Assembly (NCBI GenBank): GCA_902806085.1
Contig: CADCVH010000087.1
Span: forward strand, 16,478-80,477
Origin: an uncultured Rubrobacteraceae bacterium
GTDB taxonomy: Bacteria > Actinomycetota > Rubrobacteria > Rubrobacterales > Rubrobacteraceae
DNA length: 64,000 bases
Reading direction: 5' to 3'
The position numbers and the translations under genes were made by a program. Below, in pieces: positions 17,882 to 26,487 of the stretch; position 1 is the first letter of the stretch, and each line of letters begins with the position of its first letter. The notes beneath the pieces were generated by a model. The model was given only the letters and a program-made list of their open reading frames with translations. It was not told where the DNA came from and searched no databases.

Positions 17882-18822
17882 GCGCGCTCCAGGCGAGGTC
17901 CGCGACGCCGCGTACGCCGGACAAGCCCGGTCCGGGACCCATGCCAGGCGCCATCTTGCGCTCCCTGCGGCCCGCCGTGCGGCGCAGGATCGAGGGGCTT
18001 ACCACGGGAGAGCACGCCTCCGTGCTGCTCGGCGAGGGGACCGAGCTCGCGCAGGTCCGGCCCTACGAGCCGGGCGACGACGTGCGCCGGATCGACTGGA
18101 ACGCCACGGCCAGGACCGGCGGGCCGCACGTGCGCAAGCTCGTCGCGGAGCGGGCATTCACCTCCTGGGTGGCCCTCGACCGCTCGCCCTCGATGGCCTT
18201 CGGCACCGCCGACCGGCGCAAGGCGGACGTGGCCGAGGGCATCGTTGCGGTGCTCGCGCGCCTCGCCACCGGCGGCGGAGGCCGGGTGGGCCTGCTCGCC
18301 TTCGGTGGCTCCCGACCGCTGACGATACCGCCCCGCGCGGGGCGCGCCGGCGCTATCGGGATCGTCGAGGCGGCCCGGCGGGATCCCGAAACCGCCGAGG
18401 TGGGCCGAACTTCTGTCGGCGGTGCCCTGGCCGGCCTGGGCCGCCTCGCCCGGCGACGCGGCCTGGTGGCTGTCGTCTCGGACTTCAGGGGACCGCGAAA
18501 CTGGCAGAGGCCCCTCGCGCGGCTCGCCATCCGCCACGAGGTGCTCGCCGTCGAGGTGCGGGACCCGCGGGAGGGCGAGCTTCCCGACGTGGGCGAACTC
18601 GTCCTGGAAGATCCCGAGACGGGAAGACAGCTCCGGGCGGACACCGGGAGCCTGCGCCTGAGGGAGCGCTTCGCGTCGGAGGCCGCCGCCGAGCGCCGGG
18701 AGGTGGCGGGGGAGATCTCGCGCTCCGGCGCGACACACGTCGTGCTCTCGACGCGCGGCGACTGGCTCAAGGTTCTGGCCCTACACCTGCGAGGCCGGGC
18801 GTCCCGGGGAGGGAGGAGATGA
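17878..18822 (+). CDS. DUF58 domain-containing protein
   Basis: 314 residues, GTGA overlap with moxR. The DUF58 signature PYEPGDDVRRIDWNATAR lies near residues 62-79. A von Willebrand-like MIDAS follows (ALDRSPSMAFG, a D-x-S-x-S pattern) together with VSDFRG. Unlike many relatives there is no N-terminal pair of membrane helices, so it is probably cytoplasmic and membrane-peripheral. The partner is the MoxR ATPase upstream. Confidence 0.93.
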   Translation: MSALQARSATPRTPDKPGPGPMPGAILRSLRPAVRRRIEGLTTGEHASVLLGEGTELAQVRPYEPGDDVRRIDWNATARTGGPHVRKLVAERAFTSWVALDRSPSMAFGTADRRKADVAEGIVAVLARLATGGGGRVGLLAFGGSRPLTIPPRAGRAGAIGIVEAARRDPETAEVGRTSVGGALAGLGRLARRRGLVAVVSDFRGPRNWQRPLARLAIRHEVLAVEVRDPREGELPDVGELVLEDPETGRQLRADTGSLRLRERFASEAAAERREVAGEISRSGATHVVLSTRGDWLKVLALHLRGRASRGGRR

Positions 18823-19799
18823 GCTTCGCCTGGCCGGTGGCGCTCTGGGCCCTCCTCCTGGTCCCCACGGCGGTCGCGCTCTACCTGGCTCTCCAGAGAC
18901 GGCGCAAACGGCACGTCGTGCGTTTCACGAACCTGGACCTGCTCTCCAATTTGGTGCCGCGTCTTCCCGGCTGGCGCCGCCACCTCCCTCCCGTGCTCTT
19001 GCTCATGGCGCTGGGCGCGCTGGTCGTCGGGTTTGCCAGGCCCCAGGCGACGGTCCTCGTGCCGCGGGAGGAGGCCAACGTCGTGATGGTGATGGACGTC
19101 TCGGGCTCGATGGAGGCCACGGACGTCTCGCCCGACCGGCTGGTCGCGGCCCAGGAGGCCGCCGGGGCCTTCCTCGACCGGTTGCCCGAGGACCTGCGGG
19201 TCGGGCTCGTGACGTTCTCGGAACGGGAGCAGGTGCTCTCGGCGCCCACCGCGGACCACGCCGCCGTCCGGGACGCCGTGGACTCCCTGGAGGCCGGGGG
19301 CGGCACCGCGATGGGCGACGGCCTCATGCGGGCAACGGAGATCAGCCAGCTCGGCCTGGACGGCGGGCAGCGAGACGGCTCGAACGGGGGCGGCGACGGG
19401 GCGGGCGTCCCGGCGGCGGTGGTGCTGCTCTCCGACGGGGCCAACACCAACGGGCAGACGGAGCCCGCGGAGGCTGCGCGCAGGGCGCGGGATCTCGACG
19501 TGCCGGTCTTCACCGTGGCCCTCGGCACCGAGGGGGGCACCGTCGAGGCGCCGGGTGGGCGGGCGGTCCCCGTACCCCCGGATCAGGAGACCCTGGGGCG
19601 AATCGCGCGGCAGACCGGGGGCGAGTTCTTCGCCTCGGCCTCCGAGGGAGACCTGGTGGACGTCTACGAGGACCTCGGGTCTTCGCTCGGGTTCGTCGAG
19701 GAGGAGCTGGAGGTGACCGCGGCCTTCGCGGCGGCGGGGGCAGTCCTGATCCTGGTCGGCGGCACGCTCTCCGCCCTCTGGTTCGGACGGCTGCCGTGA
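18819..19799 (+). CDS. VWA-domain membrane protein (BatA-like)
   Basis: 326 residues, ATGA overlap with the DUF58 gene. An N-terminal BatA helix (WALLLVPTAVALYLAL) and a second helix (LLLMALGALVVGF) precede the von Willebrand A domain with its MIDAS D93-x-S95-x-S97 (DVSGSM), the threonine in GGTAMGDG and the aspartate in LLSDGANTNG. A C-terminal helix (AAFAAAGAVLILVGGTLSAL) anchors the end. It probably assembles a periplasm-facing complex with the other two operon products. Confidence 0.93.
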   Translation: MSFAWPVALWALLLVPTAVALYLALQRRRKRHVVRFTNLDLLSNLVPRLPGWRRHLPPVLLLMALGALVVGFARPQATVLVPREEANVVMVMDVSGSMEATDVSPDRLVAAQEAAGAFLDRLPEDLRVGLVTFSEREQVLSAPTADHAAVRDAVDSLEAGGGTAMGDGLMRATEISQLGLDGGQRDGSNGGGDGAGVPAAVVLLSDGANTNGQTEPAEAARRARDLDVPVFTVALGTEGGTVEAPGGRAVPVPPDQETLGRIARQTGGEFFASASEGDLVDVYEDLGSSLGFVEEELEVTAAFAAAGAVLILVGGTLSALWFGRLP

Positions 19800-19890
19800 A
19801 GTTCTCCTGTCAACAAAGAAGGGAGGCAGTCGTGTAAACCTCCACCGGCAGTGACGGTTTGGAACAGAGAGCGAAGTGAGGAGGTGGAAG

Positions 19891-20088
19891 ATGAGAGCGA
19901 GGAGATTCCTGGTAGGGATCGCGGCCGTGGCCGGTCTGGCCCTTTTCGGGGGCGCGGCGATCGCCCAGCAAAACGGGCAGGCTCCGGGGCAGCAGGCGCC
20001 CGGCGCGCAGCAGCAGCAAGGGCCGGGCGGCTCCGGTTATGACTGCCCAGAGAAGGGCGGTCAGGGCCAGCAGGAGACGGAGGTCTAA
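19891..20088 (+). CDS. Small secreted Gln/Gly-rich protein
   Basis: 65 residues with a near-perfect AGGAGG site. A signal peptide (RRFLVGIAAVAGLALFGGAA, cut near AIA-QQ) is followed by a low-complexity Gln/Gly/Pro segment and a single cysteine in YDCPEKGG. Without the signal it would be about 40 residues. The role is unknown. It stands alone between the Bat-type operon and the next operon. Confidence 0.7.
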   Translation: MRARRFLVGIAAVAGLALFGGAAIAQQNGQAPGQQAPGAQQQQGPGGSGYDCPEKGGQGQQETEV

Positions 20089-20107
20089 CCACCGAAGCAA
20101 GGGGGGC

Positions 20108-20132
20108 GGACGGGGCCTGTTCGGTGCCGTCC
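20108..20132 (+). terminator. Possible terminator
   Basis: GGACGGGGCC and GGTGCCGTCC pair around a 5-nt loop, 20 bp after the small secreted-protein gene. There is no T-run. Confidence 0.4.
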
Positions 20133-20200
20133 GTCTCCGAGAGAAGGAATCACACCGTTGAAGAGCATCGAGACGGGGATCGCGACCGGAGGTAGGAATA

Positions 20201-20773
20201 GTGAATGGTAGGACGGAGAAGGGACGGGCTGGTGGGGACGCGGCGCACGCGTCGCGTTGGCCGGGGGCCGTCGTGGGGCTCTTCGTGCTCGCGCTCGCCG
20301 CGGGTATCTTGTTCTACGTCTTTGCGGGCGAGAGAGCCGCGGCCGGGTCTGGGGACCAGGAGGCGGACGCCCGGAATGTCGCGGCAGGATGCGTGCCCAC
20401 CGAGAGCGACCCCGGCGGCACGAACAACTACATACCCGACGCGCCGGTAGAGGGCGACCTCGGCGACGGCCTGGTGGTGTCGGGGACGGTGCGGGAGGCC
20501 GGGACGTGCGAGCCCGTCGAGGACGCGCGCGTGCAGGTCTGGCTCTCGACCGCCGGCGGGGACGAGACCGCGCCGGGCAACCGCGGCAGCGTCCTGACGG
20601 ACGACCGGGGTAGCTACCGGATAGAGACCGACCCCGCGGTGTCACAGTTCGGGGAGCCCAACGTCCACGTCGCCTACGACGACGGGGAGTACGAAGCGGT
20701 CTTCCGGCGCCTGGTGATCGACGAGGACGATGCGGGCCTGGCGTCGAATCTGGTGCTGGAGCCGAATGGATAG
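20201..20773 (+). CDS. Membrane-anchored intradiol-dioxygenase-like protein
   Basis: 190 residues from GTG 20201. One N-terminal helix (VVGLFVLALAAGILFYVFAG) anchors a domain resembling the intradiol dioxygenase/transthyretin beta-sandwich: CVPTESDPGGTNNY (cf. the CxxTPxxTEGPYY motif), VSGTVREAGTCEPVEDARVQ, LTDDRGSYRIETD and GEPNVHVAYDD, where the catalytic enzymes have PPHIHF. Only one of the two His iron ligands and not both Tyr ligands are apparent, so oxygenase activity is doubtful; it may be a redox or structural domain. It overlaps the next membrane protein gene by 8 nt. Confidence 0.65.
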   Translation: MNGRTEKGRAGGDAAHASRWPGAVVGLFVLALAAGILFYVFAGERAAAGSGDQEADARNVAAGCVPTESDPGGTNNYIPDAPVEGDLGDGLVVSGTVREAGTCEPVEDARVQVWLSTAGGDETAPGNRGSVLTDDRGSYRIETDPAVSQFGEPNVHVAYDDGEYEAVFRRLVIDEDDAGLASNLVLEPNG

Positions 20774-21424
20774 AGGTGGGAAACGCCGGGGGGCGTCCCG
20801 CCTCGTTCTCGGGGTCTTCGCCGTCCTACTCTCGATTCCGGTTCTCGTCGCGCTGGCGAGCCCGCACCTAGCCGATGCGCCGCCGACGCTGCTGGTCGCG
20901 ACCTCGACCGGGGTGCTCGCCCTGGGCTTCTGGTCGTCGAGGTCGTTCTGCCGGGCCGGCCGCGCTGGATCGTCCGGGCGGTCGGGGCCGGCCTGATGAG
21001 CTGGCACCGCGCCATCGCTCTGGCCGTAATCGGGCTCGTGCTGCTGCACGTCGGCGCCCTGTTCGTCTACAGCCCCGGCGACGCCCTCTTCGCGCTCACC
21101 CCGGCGGCCCCGACGCACTCACGCCTCGGCGTCCTCGCGCTGGTTTGCCTCGCGCTTACGGCGGCGCTGGCGTTGGGCCGGCGACGGCTAGGCCTCGGCC
21201 GCCCGGAATGGCGCGCGCTGCACCTCGCGCTGGCCGTGGCCATCCTGGGAACCGCGTTCGCCCACGCCGTCCTGATCCAGGGCGCGCTCGACGGCCCGGT
21301 CGGGTCTCTGCTCCTCTACGGCGGTGTGGCCATCGCCGGTGCCTCGGTCTTGTACACGGGGCTTCTGCGCCCCCTGCGGCTGCGCGGCCGGAGGGAGCCG
21401 GGGGCGGGTGACCCCGCGCCGTGA
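20766..21424 (+). pseudogene. Ferric-reductase-like heme membrane protein, frameshifted
   Basis: ATG 20766 begins DRGGKRRGASRLVLGVFAVL with two helices (to VATSTGVLALG); the frame is then lost around 20925-20932. The adjacent frame reads LVVEVVLPGRPRWIVRAVG and joins MSWHRAIALAVIGLVLLHVG, then two more helices with LHLALAVAILGTAFAHAV, to 21424. The paired histidines (WHR, LLH, LH, AHA) are typical of ferric reductase-like transmembrane domains, which bind b-hemes. The two pieces therefore belong to one protein of about 219 residues split by one indel. The second piece has its own ATG (20996) and could be expressed alone. Confidence 0.72.
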
Positions 21425-22584
21425 ACGCCGGAACGGGGGTAGCCACCCGACGTGCCCGGCGCCTGGGCGGACGCCTGGGCGGACGCCTGGGCGGTGTAGA
21501 CGCCGCCCGCGCGGTCGCTGTGCTCGGCATGGTCATGGTCCACTTCGGGCCCACCCCGGCCCCCGACACCGCGCTCGGCGACCTCTACGGGGTGACCCAC
21601 GGGCGCGCCTCCGTCCTGTTCGCGTTCCTCGCCGGGGTGGGGGTGGCGCTGCTGGCCGCCGGGAGACCGGGCGGGAGTGCCAGGCGGCCGGCGGGCGTCC
21701 GCGGACGCCTGCTCCTGCGGGCGGTTCTGCTGTTGCCGCTCGGGCTGTGGCTGCAAGAACTCGACCACGGGGTGCTGGTGATCCTCCAATTCTACGCGCT
21801 CTACTTCGTGTTCGCGGCGCTCGTCTTTGCGCTCCCCGACCTCTGGCTGCTGGCGGGTGCTGTGTCCTCGCTCCTGGGTGGCGCGCTGGTCTACCTCGTG
21901 GCCGAGACGGCCGCGCCGGGATGGTTCGCCGCCTACCCGGCCGCGATCGGAGATCCACCCGAAAGGATCGCGCGGGACCTGCTGCTCTCTGGGGCGTACC
22001 CCCTGGCCACTTGGGCGGCGCCGCTTCTCGTGGGGTTATGGGTGGGGCGGCGGGACCTCTCGTCGCCGGCGACGCTGTGGTGGATGCTCGGGGCCGGGCT
22101 CGCGGTCGCCGGGGCCGCGGCCTTCGTCGGGCCGGACGGGACGTCGGGTTTCGCCGGGCTCCTGACGGCCGAGCCGCACGGCCAGATGCCGCTCTGGACG
22201 CTCGGCTCTATAGGATCCGGGTGCGCCGTGCTTGGGGCAGCGCTGCTGCTCGTCGGGTGGCTCCCGGGCTTGACGTGGCCGCTGGTCGCTACCGGCCAGA
22301 TGGCGCTGACCGTCTACGTGGGGCACCTGCTGCTGCTCGACTCCTACGCGGGGCTGGTACGGCGCGAGTCCGTCCCCGAAGCCTTCCTGACCGTCGGGAT
22401 CTTCTTCTCTATCGTCGCCTGCGCCTGTGCCGTCTGGCGTGCGACGCTCTCCCGCGGTCCGCTCGAGTACGCCTTCGCGGCGCCCTGGTGGGCGCTCGAG
22501 CGCGTCCTGGGACACCTCGGCCAGGGCCGCAAGGTCCGCCGCGGGCCCGCCGCGCGCGGAGAGGGAGGTGAGTCCGGAACGTGA
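21421..22584 (+). CDS. DUF418/DUF1624-like acyltransferase membrane protein
   Basis: 387 residues, GTGA overlap with the preceding gene. About ten membrane helices. The opening GGVDAARAVAVLGMVMVHFG with the helix-1 His is the heparan-alpha-glucosaminide acetyltransferase-like/DUF418 start, and GQMALTVYVGHLLLL near the C-terminus is the conserved second motif (usually G.MALTNYL.QS). Residues 15-26 come from three in-frame 12-bp repeats (GGRL units). It probably acylates a cell-envelope substrate. The operon context with a periplasmic protease supports an envelope role. Confidence 0.75.
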   Translation: MNAGTGVATRRARRLGGRLGGRLGGVDAARAVAVLGMVMVHFGPTPAPDTALGDLYGVTHGRASVLFAFLAGVGVALLAAGRPGGSARRPAGVRGRLLLRAVLLLPLGLWLQELDHGVLVILQFYALYFVFAALVFALPDLWLLAGAVSSLLGGALVYLVAETAAPGWFAAYPAAIGDPPERIARDLLLSGAYPLATWAAPLLVGLWVGRRDLSSPATLWWMLGAGLAVAGAAAFVGPDGTSGFAGLLTAEPHGQMPLWTLGSIGSGCAVLGAALLLVGWLPGLTWPLVATGQMALTVYVGHLLLLDSYAGLVRRESVPEAFLTVGIFFSIVACACAVWRATLSRGPLEYAFAAPWWALERVLGHLGQGRKVRRGPAARGEGGESGT

Positions 22585-23729
22585 GCCCCGTAGACTACGC
22601 CGTAGCGGCGTTCGTGCTCGTGCTTGCCTTCCTCGGGTGGCGTGCCGGCCTCCTCTCGGCGGCGTTCTCCCTGGCCGGGTTGTTCGCGGGTGTCTACCTG
22701 GGCATGAATGCGGCCCCGGCGCTCGTCTCGGCGTGGCCCGAGCTCGGGGCTTACGAACTGCCCATACTCCTTGGTGCAGCCCTCTTCTGCGGCGCGATCG
22801 GACGGTCCCTGTTCGGGGCCGCGGGCCGTCGTCTCGGGTCCGGTCTGGGACGTCTGCCCGCCGTCGGGACGGTACTCAGAACGCTAAACGGTCTCGGGGG
22901 CGCGGTCTTCGGGGTTGTCGTCGGGCTCGCCCTCGTCTGGGTTTTGGGTCTCGCCGCCCTGCAGGCGCCGCTGCCGGCCGCCAGGCAGGCCGCGGAAGGC
23001 TCCGGCGTGATCCGGGCGCTAAACGACCGCGTGCCGCCGGGCGTCGTCGGCGAGACGTTCTTCGGCACGTCCGCCCTGGCAGGGTTGGAGAACCCGTGGC
23101 CCGGGACCGGCGATCCCGCTTCCCCCTCCGCCGGTTACCGGCGGGGCGTCCGGGAGGCGGCGCCGGGCGTTGTGCGCGTCTCCGCGTCCACCGGGCCCGC
23201 CTTCGGCTCCGCCGGGTCGGGGTGGACCGCGGCCCCTGGGCTCGTCGTCACCAACGCCCACGTGGTGGAAGGGGCCCAGAGCGTGGGCGTGGGCGTCCGG
23301 GGTTCGTGGGAGCGGTTGCCCGCCGAGGTTCTCGTCTACGACGAGAGAAACGACGTGGCGGTGCTCGGGGTCGAGAACCTCGGTGCTCCGGTTCTGCCAA
23401 CGGGCCGGGCCTCCCCCGGACGGCCGGTGGCGATCTTAGGCTACCCGGGCGCGGGATCCTTCGACGCCTCGCCCGGACGCGTGGGCCGGACGGGCCCGCT
23501 CCTCGCGGCCGACGCCTCGGGCGGCTTGCCCGTGGGGAGGACCGTAACCAGCGTGAGCGGCGAGGCGCGACCCGGAAACTCGGGAGGCCCGGTGGTCGAC
23601 GGCCGCGGCGAGGTGGTCGCCACGGTCTTCGGCGCCGGGGTCGGTCCCGGAGAAGCGACGTACGCCGTGCCGTCCTCCATCGTCGAGGAACGCGTGCGTC
23701 TTGCGGAACGTCGCGCCGGTGGGCCGTAA
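22581..23729 (+). CDS. MarP-like CvpA/trypsin membrane serine protease
   Basis: 382 residues, GTGA overlap. Four N-terminal helices form a CvpA (colicin V production-like) domain (to about residue 130). A trypsin-like periplasmic domain follows with catalytic H227 (VVTNAHVVEG), D258 (ERNDVAVLG) and S334 (RPGNSGGPV). This arrangement is that of mycobacterial MarP (Rv3671c), which is needed for acid and oxidative resistance. Length and motif order match. It is last in the envelope operon. Confidence 0.93.
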   Translation: MSPVDYAVAAFVLVLAFLGWRAGLLSAAFSLAGLFAGVYLGMNAAPALVSAWPELGAYELPILLGAALFCGAIGRSLFGAAGRRLGSGLGRLPAVGTVLRTLNGLGGAVFGVVVGLALVWVLGLAALQAPLPAARQAAEGSGVIRALNDRVPPGVVGETFFGTSALAGLENPWPGTGDPASPSAGYRRGVREAAPGVVRVSASTGPAFGSAGSGWTAAPGLVVTNAHVVEGAQSVGVGVRGSWERLPAEVLVYDERNDVAVLGVENLGAPVLPTGRASPGRPVAILGYPGAGSFDASPGRVGRTGPLLAADASGGLPVGRTVTSVSGEARPGNSGGPVVDGRGEVVATVFGAGVGPGEATYAVPSSIVEERVRLAERRAGGP

Positions 23730-23734
23730 CCGTG

Positions 23735-23752
23735 CCTGCGAATCTTCGCAGG
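23735..23752 (+). terminator. Short perfect hairpin after the MarP-like gene
   Basis: CCTGCGAATCTTCGCAGG (8-bp stem, 2-nt loop or a relaxed 4-nt loop) followed by TTTCTCGG, 6 bp past the stop. Confidence 0.6.
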
Positions 23753-23851
23753 TTTCTCGGAGGCCGCCCTAAGGGGGCGAAGCCATACTCGTCCCCACGA
23801 CGAACGCGGCGGACGCCTCGAACGGACTAAACGCACCGGAAGGAGCGAGCA

Positions 23852-24709
23852 ATGTACAGCCACGCAGCGGGGGCCACGGAGGTTCCGGACCTGATCCCCG
23901 GCTACTTCGCGCGCATAGACAAGGGCAAACTTCTCACGCCGGCCGAGGAGACCGATCTCTCCCGAAAGGCGAGGGCCGGCCAGGAGCCGGCCCGGAAGAG
24001 GTTGGTCGAGAAGAACCTCAGGCTCGTGATCTCGGTGGCCAAGAAGTACCGCGGCTACGGGCTGCCGTTCGAGGACCTCATCCAGGAGGGGAACCTTGGC
24101 CTGATGAAGGCGGTGGACAAGTTCGACCCCGACAAGGGTTTCAGGTTCTCCACGTACGCGACGTGGTGGATCCGCCAGGCGATCCAGCGGGGGGTAGCGG
24201 ACAAGGGCCTCACCATCCGCGTCCCCGTCCACATGGGCGAGAGGGTCCGCAAGGCGTCTCGGGCCAGAGGGGAGCTTTCCTCGGAGCTCGGGCGTGAGCC
24301 GACGCATGAGGAGGTCGCCGCGAAGCTCGGGTGCCCGGTCGAGATGCTGGACGAGACCCTCGACGCCCGGAGGGAGATCGTGAGCCTGAACAGGCCCCTG
24401 AACCCCGACGAGGGCGCCTCCGAGTTCGGGGACTTCCTGCCCGACGAGGGCATAACAGACACGGCGGACGACCTGATCGAGGATGAGGGACGGCGCCTGC
24501 TGATCCAGGCCGTGGAAGCGCTCCCGGAACGCCTGCGGCGCGTACTCATCCGGCGCCACGGCCTCGATGCCCACAAGAAGTCCACCCTCCGGCAGCTCGG
24601 CGAAGAGCTCGGCGTCTCCCGCGAGAGGGTCCGCCAGATCCAGGAGGAGGCCGAAACGGCGCTCGCGAAGTCGTTGCGCGGCGCCCTGAGAGAAGAGGTC
24701 GTGGCGTGA
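23852..24709 (+). CDS. RpoD-like sigma-70 factor (group 2/3)
   Basis: 285 residues, AAGGAG upstream. Region 1.2 (LLTPAEETDLSRKARAGQ), regions 2.1-2.4 (LRLVISVAKKYRGYGLPFED, LIQEGNLGLMKAVDKFDP, FRFSTYATWWIRQAIQRG), region 3 and region 4.2 (STLRQLGEELGVSRERVRQI) are all present, while the long region 1.1 of a housekeeping sigma is missing. It resembles SigB/HrdB-like secondary sigma factors. It overlaps an HtrA-type protease gene by 4 nt, suggesting an envelope-stress role. Confidence 0.93.
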   Translation: MYSHAAGATEVPDLIPGYFARIDKGKLLTPAEETDLSRKARAGQEPARKRLVEKNLRLVISVAKKYRGYGLPFEDLIQEGNLGLMKAVDKFDPDKGFRFSTYATWWIRQAIQRGVADKGLTIRVPVHMGERVRKASRARGELSSELGREPTHEEVAAKLGCPVEMLDETLDARREIVSLNRPLNPDEGASEFGDFLPDEGITDTADDLIEDEGRRLLIQAVEALPERLRRVLIRRHGLDAHKKSTLRQLGEELGVSRERVRQIQEEAETALAKSLRGALREEVVA

Positions 24710-25779
24710 GCATCGGGTACAAGTTCTTGCTGTTGTCCACCGTGTTGCTGGCGCTGGTCGTGGGCGCGGTCGGTCTGGCGCTGTTCGGCGGGGGGGAGGA
24801 TGGCGGGGCCCAAAGCGCGGTCGCGCAGACCGCCGCGCCCGCCGAGGTGCCCGCCGGCGAGCCCGTGGCCCGGGTGGCCTCGGAGCTCGGTCCTTCGGCC
24901 GTGCAGGTCAACGTCGAGGTCTCGCAGGACACGCCCTACGGGACAGAGCAGGGCGAAGGGATAGGCAGCGGCGTGGTCTACCGCGAGGACGGCTACGTCG
25001 TCACCAACAACCACGTCGTCGAGGGGGCATCTTCGGTCGAGGTGGCCTTCGCCGACGGCACGACCGAGCGGGGCGAGGTGGTCGCCGGCGACGAGTTCAC
25101 CGACCTCGCCGTGGTGCGGGTGGACCGCGACGGGCTGCCGGCGGCGAGCTTCGCCGAGGGCGACCCGGCGGTGGGCCAGATGGCCGTCGCCATCGGCAGC
25201 CCGCAGGGCTTCGATTCCACCGTCACCTCCGGCGTCATAAGCGGCCTGAGCCGGGAGCTCCCCGCCGAGCTCACCGGCGGGGACACGGCGCTGGTGGACC
25301 TGATACAGACCGACGCCGCGATCTCCCCCGGTTCCTCTGGCGGCGCCCTGGCCGACCGCTCCGGCCGGGTGGTCGGCGTGAACGTGGCCTACGTCCCGCC
25401 GGAGGCGGGGGCCGAGAGCCTGGGGTTCGCCATCCCCTCGGACACGGTTGTCTCGGTCGCCGACCAGCTCATTGAGGACGGCGAGGCCGTCCACCCGTAC
25501 CTCGGCATCTCGCTGGCCGACGCCGCCGCAGAGGGGTCAGGCAGCCCGGCCGAGTCCGGCGCGGTCGTCACGGAGGTCGAGCCGGGCGGACCGTCGGAAG
25601 AGGCCGGCGTCGTCCCGGAAGACGTCGTGACCGCCATCGGGTCCGCCCCCGTGGAGGACTCTGGCGACCTGCTCGGCGGCCTGCGCGACTACACGCCCGG
25701 GGAGAACGCCCGGCTTACGCTGGCGAGGGAGGGCGATGAACTTACGGTCGACGTGCCGCTCGGCGAGCGCAATGGCTAG
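24706..25779 (+). CDS. HtrA/DegP-type serine protease with one PDZ domain
   Basis: 357 residues from GTG 24706. A signal anchor (FLLLSTVLLALVVGAVGLAL) precedes the protease domain with H103 (VVTNNHVVEG), D133 (EFTDLAVVRV) and S211 (ISPGSSGGAL). The C-terminal 100 residues form a PDZ domain (YLGISLADAAAEGSG; GGPSEEAGVVPEDVVTAIG). It degrades or refolds damaged exported proteins. Co-translation with a sigma factor suggests stress control. Confidence 0.93.
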   Translation: MSIGYKFLLLSTVLLALVVGAVGLALFGGGEDGGAQSAVAQTAAPAEVPAGEPVARVASELGPSAVQVNVEVSQDTPYGTEQGEGIGSGVVYREDGYVVTNNHVVEGASSVEVAFADGTTERGEVVAGDEFTDLAVVRVDRDGLPAASFAEGDPAVGQMAVAIGSPQGFDSTVTSGVISGLSRELPAELTGGDTALVDLIQTDAAISPGSSGGALADRSGRVVGVNVAYVPPEAGAESLGFAIPSDTVVSVADQLIEDGEAVHPYLGISLADAAAEGSGSPAESGAVVTEVEPGGPSEEAGVVPEDVVTAIGSAPVEDSGDLLGGLRDYTPGENARLTLAREGDELTVDVPLGERNG

Positions 25780-25939
25780 AGCAAGCACCGCGACGAAGAT
25801 CCGGAGCGGGCGCGGCGCCGGCGCGGCGCCGGCGGGGTCCTCCGGGGCCGTGGACAAGGGAGTAGACTCGTGGTCACTCCACAGACTAGGACATAAACCC
25901 CGGGCTCTGTCGGTAAGTTGGTGAAAGGGGTGTTGCCCG

Positions 25940-26437
25940 TCAGTCGGCTCCGATGGCTGTCCGTAGGTCCTCCACGAACCGCCGCAACACCTCCGGGCCG
26001 TAGGTGAACTCCGCGGTGTCCCTCGCACGGCGGAAGTCTATGGGTCCTTCCTCGTAGGGGTCGCCCACGTAGCGCGGGAGGAAGTGGGCGTGGAGGTGCG
26101 GCATCGTGTTGCCGTGGATGTCCACGTTTATCTTCACGGCCCCGGTCACCTCCTGCAGAGCACGCGAGGTGCGGCGCATGTCGTCCATGAGCAGGGCCGC
26201 TTCCTCCTGCTCCAGATCGTGGAGCTCGACGGCGTGGCGGTTGAGGACCAGGCAGCAGTAGCCGCGGAAGGGCGCGCCCTCCTCGGTGGTGAGCCTGCTG
26301 GCCCCCATCTCGGCTATGACGACGACCTCGGGCGGCTTGTGGTCTCCGCAGAGGTCGCACGCCTCCCCGCTCAGAAGCGCCCGCCACCTCTCGGAGTCCC
26401 TCCAGGGTCTCCCGTACAACTCCGGCCTTTCGCTCAC
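25940..26437 (-). CDS. HIT-family hydrolase, passenger gene of the ISL3 element
   Basis: 165 residues if GTG 26437 (behind GGAGGG) is used; ATG 26461 is also in frame. It contains CDLCGDHKPPEVVVI, a zinc-binding-like Cys pair as in GalT-related HIT proteins, GYCCLVLNRHAVELHDL, and the histidine triad MPHLHAHFLPRYVGDP. It is therefore a nucleotide hydrolase or transferase of the HIT superfamily. It is unlike the HIT protein at 1986 in everything except the triad. It starts 51 bp away from and divergent to the transposase gene, both between the terminal inverted repeats, so it can move with the element. Confidence 0.82.
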   Translation of the reverse strand: MSERPELYGRPWRDSERWRALLSGEACDLCGDHKPPEVVVIAEMGASRLTTEEGAPFRGYCCLVLNRHAVELHDLEQEEAALLMDDMRRTSRALQEVTGAVKINVDIHGNTMPHLHAHFLPRYVGDPYEEGPIDFRRARDTAEFTYGPEVLRRFVEDLRTAIGAD

Positions 26438-26487
26438 GTGCCCTCCCTTTACCGCCGCCATGCCCGAGACAAGAAAGGTAGCAACCC

